7,887 nt of DNA, taken from positions 1-7,887 of the forward strand of contig DAOUWQ010000044.1 in NCBI GenBank assembly GCA_030667035.1. The letters run 5' to 3'. Source of the DNA: Candidatus Heimdallarchaeota archaeon (lineage in GTDB: Archaea > Asgardarchaeota > Heimdallarchaeia > JABLTI01). A program made the translations under genes and the position numbers. Of the stretch, positions 5,289 through 7,887 are shown piece by piece; within the stretch, counting starts at the first letter, position 1, and the number at the start of each line of letters is the position of its first letter. The notes below the pieces were generated by a model that was given only the letters and a program-made list of their open reading frames with translations, was not told the DNA's origin and ran no database searches.

Positions 5289-5311
5289 CTCGCTTCTTCT
5301 TGAATGTTTAG
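5289..5311 (+). repeat. Copy of a recurring pyrimidine-rich intergenic motif
   Basis: This copy reads CTCGCTTCTTCTTGAA then TGTTTAG. Related copies in the same orientation are at 1013-1039, 1713-1734, 4453-4478 and 6051-6081; the first and last share AGGTCTAGAA at the 3' side. Against the 6051-6081 copy it agrees at 18 of 23 positions by hand alignment. The other four copies follow plus-strand stop codons, as terminators would. This one lies between divergent genes, upstream of the gene at 5389, which a plain terminator does not explain. Short repeats TAGTA (5309-5313) and TACTA (5328-5332) flank the next 14 bases. Confidence 0.4.
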
Positions 5312-5348
5312 TAGGAATAAACTATTTTACTACACATGGGAAATAAGA

Positions 5349-5356
5349 TTTAAGTA
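5349..5356 (+). promoter_or_regulatory. Possible TATA box for the surface protein gene
   Basis: TTTAAGTA would place the transcript start near 5379, giving a leader of about ten bases before the ATG at 5389. AGGGAT (5378-5383) is a weak ribosome-binding match. Confidence 0.35.
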
Positions 5357-5388
5357 GAATTAAGTGCTTGTATTTTTAGGGATAAATT

Positions 5389-6042
5389 ATGATTAAAACA
5401 GAGAAAAGGATTTGGAAGAGAGTAACTTTGTTGTTACTACTGAGTATTTTGATAGGAGTATGTGGCCAATATTCTCAAGTAATTGGTGAAGAAATTGATT
5501 TTCAAAAAATTAGATTGACACCAACAGATGTTACTTGGGAAGTAGACAATGAAAATAATAATGAAACATCGGTTTTCAGTGTTAATCTTAATGTAACGAT
5601 CTATAATCCCAATAGTTATTCAATGAACCTAGAATACCCTACAGAAATAATTCAGATGATTGGAACAGCAGGAACAATTGAACTGGAAGAAAACGCTACA
5701 ACTTATTTGGTTAGTGTTTGTTTCACCTATTGTTTAATGATGGAATATCGAACAATAAATCCCGGTTATACAACAAATCAATCTGCTAGTAAATTGACCA
5801 TTTACAGAGACGGACTAACAAATCTACCTGATGGCAATTATACTTTGAGTGCTTTTCTTTACAATCAAAATGAAACTAGATTTGTTTCCGATAAATTAAT
5901 CTTAACAATGAAAGATGGAATATCAACAATTGATTATAGCTTCATACCTTCTGTAAACCTTGGTTTTCAAGAAGTTGTCTTGCCTTTAACAATCATAACC
6001 ATTTTTGTTGTATATAATTTTAGAAGGAGAAATAAAAAATAG
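5389..6042 (+). CDS. Secreted/type I membrane protein with N-glycosylation sequons
   Basis: A 217-residue protein with a basic N-terminus (KTEKRIWKR) and a hydrophobic stretch at 12-25 that reads as a signal peptide. An extracellular region of about 160 residues rich in beta-strand patterns follows, then one C-terminal membrane helix (about 192-211) and the stop-transfer tail NFRRRNKK. Six Asn-X-Ser/Thr sequons (Asn58, 68, 102, 130, 150, 161) all fall in the outer region, as expected for a glycosylated archaeal surface protein. CFTYC (111-115) could hold a disulfide. The strand segments VFSVNLNVTIYNPNSYSMN and DGNYTLSAFLYNQNE look like an immunoglobulin- or fibronectin-like sandwich, but I recognise no named family. 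Cys25 in LIGVCGQ is a poor lipobox, because the residue before it is Val. The gene stands alone on its strand, facing the convergent ABC transporter gene. Confidence 0.75.
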   Translation: MIKTEKRIWKRVTLLLLLSILIGVCGQYSQVIGEEIDFQKIRLTPTDVTWEVDNENNNETSVFSVNLNVTIYNPNSYSMNLEYPTEIIQMIGTAGTIELEENATTYLVSVCFTYCLMMEYRTINPGYTTNQSASKLTIYRDGLTNLPDGNYTLSAFLYNQNETRFVSDKLILTMKDGISTIDYSFIPSVNLGFQEVVLPLTIITIFVVYNFRRRNKK

Positions 6043-6069
6043 ACCCACAACTCTCCTTACTTTTTCTTG
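6024..6069 (+). terminator. Hairpin and T-run at the end of the surface protein gene
   Basis: AAGGAGA (6024-6030), within the last codons, pairs perfectly with TCTCCTT (6052-6058) after the stop, leaving a 21-base loop. ACTTTTTCTT follows immediately. A stem then a T-run is an intrinsic-terminator layout, and archaea can terminate on the T-run alone. The 3' arm overlaps the recurring motif copy at 6051-6081. I saw no comparable signal for the minus-strand ABC gene ending at 6158. Confidence 0.45.
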
Positions 6070-6157
6070 AAGGTCTAGAAGACAAATTTATCACAAATTG
6101 GTTCAACAAAATTAATAGCTTACTCCAAGTAATGCTTCAAATGATCTAAATTCAAAG

Positions 6158-7887
6158 TTACTTCGAGAAAGATTGTTCTTGCCACTCTAGACTTTGGTGA
6201 ACGAAATATTGGTTGTAAAGTGAAGCATATTTACCTTTTAGATGTAAAAGTTCTTCATGCGTTCCTTCCTCAACAATAGCACCATTATCCATTACAATGA
6301 TACGATCAGCATTTACAATAGTACTTAGTCGATGTGCAACAATGATAGATGTTCGTTCTTCAAGTATTTTTTCTAAAGCCTCTTGAATCATCGCCTCTGT
6401 ATATGCATCTACACTGGATGTAGCTTCATCCAAAATGAGGATTTTAGGATTTAAGAGAATTGCACGAGCAAAACTGATTAGCTGTCTTTGCCCCACAGAA
6501 AGGTCACGTCCACGGTCCCCAATTATTGTTTCCAAACCATCGGGTAATCTATGAATAAATTCGCTAGCCTGGACTATATCTAATACACGCCAAATATCTT
6601 CATCGGAAACATTTTCTCTTCCATATTGAATATTTTCTTTAATGGAGCCAGGGAATAAATAGATATTCTGCTCTACCTTACCAAATTGTTTTCTGTAAGA
6701 TTCTAAGGTATAGTTGCGTATACTCTGTCCATCGATTAGGATGTCACCACCTTGAAATTCATAATAACGAGAGAGTAAGGAAACTAGAGAAGTCTTACCT
6801 GAACCAGTATGACCAACTATAGCAAGTTTCTCTCCTTTATTAATAGTTAAATTTAGATCCTCAAAAACTACATTATTTCTATCGTACCAAAATTTGACTT
6901 TTTCAAACTGAATAGTCCCTTTAATTTCCTCAATAGGTTGAGCATCTGGTTTCTGCTTAACGTTTGGTTCACTATCCATTATGCTTAAGATACGCTCATA
7001 AGCAGCCATTCCGGCACTTAATTCCGGAAAGAATCTCGCTAATTGCATCACAGGTCTAAAGAAAGTTTCAAGATATAATACAAACAATACCAATGTGCCA
7101 GCTGTTATATTCATGTCTATTCCAAAATACAGCACAAGACAGAGAATGACAGCAGTTATAGTATTAAGCAATGGTCTCCAGAAATGAGTAGTAGCAGTCA
7201 AACGCATCCAAGAACGGAAGTAGTTCTGGTTAATATCTTCAAATTGACTGGCAATGTTGATCTCTTGACCAAAACTTTTGGATACTTGAATGCCTTCAAT
7301 AGCTTCAACCATAGCGGAATTTACGCTGCTAATAGCTTCTCGATAAGATTTGCTAACTCGTTTCGCAAGATTACGAAGAAGATACATTAGTATGAATAAT
7401 ATTGGGATAGCTGCCATAGTAATTAAAGCGAGAATCCAATTAAAGTAAAAAAGAACACCCAAGATACTAAAACTAATAATAATACTGCCAATCGTATTGC
7501 TAATGAGTATAGCTGTGTTACTCAAGTCTAATGTATCGTTTACGACAATGCTGTTAAGTTTACCACTCATACGCTTATCAAAGAAAGTCATGTCTTGCTC
7601 TTGCAGTTTGGAAAATAATGCAAGACGCAAATCTTCTAAGAAAAACGGAACATATTTTCCAGATTGTATTTGTTGCATAGCGAATGCAACCCAATTGAAC
7701 AAATACAAGACTAAAAACCCTACAGCAGCAAGAATAGTCAATGTATAACGAGGAGCTGCTTGTCCTAACTCATCGGTTACAAAACCAACTAATAGAGGTG
7801 CGGTTACGGCCATAATTGCTTGAATAACTATGAACAAAGCAATTAATACAATATTCTTTTTGTAAGGAACAAGTCGTTTGACATACC
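6158..7887 (-). CDS. ABC half-transporter, ABCB/multidrug exporter type, N-terminus outside the window
   Basis: An ATP-driven exporter subunit with an N-terminal six-helix membrane domain and a C-terminal nucleotide-binding domain. The frame stays open to the right edge. Residues before the TTG codon at 7837 read VKRLVPYKKNIVLIA, the usual lead-in to helix 1, so the real start lies beyond 7887; 575 residues are visible. Counting from that TTG: Walker A GHTGSGKTS (342-350), Q-loop Gln390 in VEQN, signature LSVGQ (446-450, Val in place of the first Gly of LSGGQ), Walker B ILILDE (466-471), D-loop SSVD (474-477), H-loop His502 in VAHRLSTI. The ATPase site therefore looks complete. Such half-transporters work as homo- or heterodimers, and archaeal genes often come in adjacent pairs; a partner could lie just off the right edge. 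The substrate cannot be inferred. Confidence 0.92.
   Translation of the reverse strand, partial: YVKRLVPYKKNIVLIALFIVIQAIMAVTAPLLVGFVTDELGQAAPRYTLTILAAVGFLVLYLFNWVAFAMQQIQSGKYVPFFLEDLRLALFSKLQEQDMTFFDKRMSGKLNSIVVNDTLDLSNTAILISNTIGSIIISFSILGVLFYFNWILALITMAAIPILFILMYLLRNLAKRVSKSYREAISSVNSAMVEAIEGIQVSKSFGQEINIASQFEDINQNYFRSWMRLTATTHFWRPLLNTITAVILCLVLYFGIDMNITAGTLVLFVLYLETFFRPVMQLARFFPELSAGMAAYERILSIMDSEPNVKQKPDAQPIEEIKGTIQFEKVKFWYDRNNVVFEDLNLTINKGEKLAIVGHTGSGKTSLVSLLSRYYEFQGGDILIDGQSIRNYTLESYRKQFGKVEQNIYLFPGSIKENIQYGRENVSDEDIWRVLDIVQASEFIHRLPDGLETIIGDRGRDLSVGQRQLISFARAILLNPKILILDEATSSVDAYTEAMIQEALEKILEERTSIIVAHRLSTIVNADRIIVMDNGAIVEEGTHEELLHLKGKYASLYNQYFVHQSLEWQEQSFSK

Noticed and set aside
7184..7748. 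Plus-strand ORFs inside the ABC transporter gene
   Set aside because: Antisense shadows of the membrane domain of a clear ABC exporter.
7835..7837. TTG at 7837 as the start of the ABC transporter
   Set aside because: The frame continues upstream to the window edge with the basic lead-in and first part of helix 1 typical of this family, so the codon is internal.

Overview
The window is AT-rich (roughly one third G+C by eye) and reads as archaeal. Several genes are preceded by archaeal-type TATA boxes with short or absent leaders. The flavodoxin gene has a GGTGA ribosome-binding site, and T- or pyrimidine-rich tracts follow stop codons. The leucine-rich-repeat style (DLxPLxxC, 24-residue period), the winged-helix/bPH2 membrane fusion and the sequon-rich single-pass surface protein suggest an Asgard (Promethearchaeota) genome of Heimdall-, Thor- or Loki-type. 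That placement is inference from protein style, because no rRNA or marker gene is present.

Layout. Positions 1-741 hold the 3' part of a leucine-rich-repeat gene whose frame is open to the left edge. Directly behind it (about 746-973) is the C-terminal half of a MarR-type regulator without its DNA-reading helices, a probable gene remnant. A long hairpin (1010-1065) and a doubtful 36-codon ORF (1094-1204) lead to a flavodoxin-like gene (1220-1681), followed by a flavin reductase-like split-barrel gene (1868-2377). These two form a small flavin/redox group to which the MarR remnant may once have belonged.

The centre is the most interesting part. Two bPH2-domain membrane proteins are divergently transcribed (2648-3331 minus, 3476-4417 plus). 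The plus-strand one carries an N-terminal winged helix-turn-helix, making it a candidate membrane-tethered transcription regulator. Between the two genes lies a perfect dyad TGTCAA-N4-TTGACA plus a third half-site, placed upstream of both TATA boxes, which could be its operator.

The right part holds a six-helix membrane protein (4494-5198 minus), a secreted or type I membrane protein with six N-glycosylation sequons (5389-6042 plus), and most of an ABCB-type half-transporter (6158 to the right edge, minus) whose N-terminus lies outside the window. Convergent gene ends carry hairpin or T-rich terminators. A related pyrimidine-rich motif, roughly CTCRCTTYTTCTTGAA followed by GGTCTAGAA, recurs in five intergenic spaces, always in the same orientation. 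I saw no tRNA, rRNA, CRISPR array or insertion sequence. No gene-free stretch exceeds 300 bases; the longest, 2378-2647, holds only terminator-like tracts and a small palindrome.
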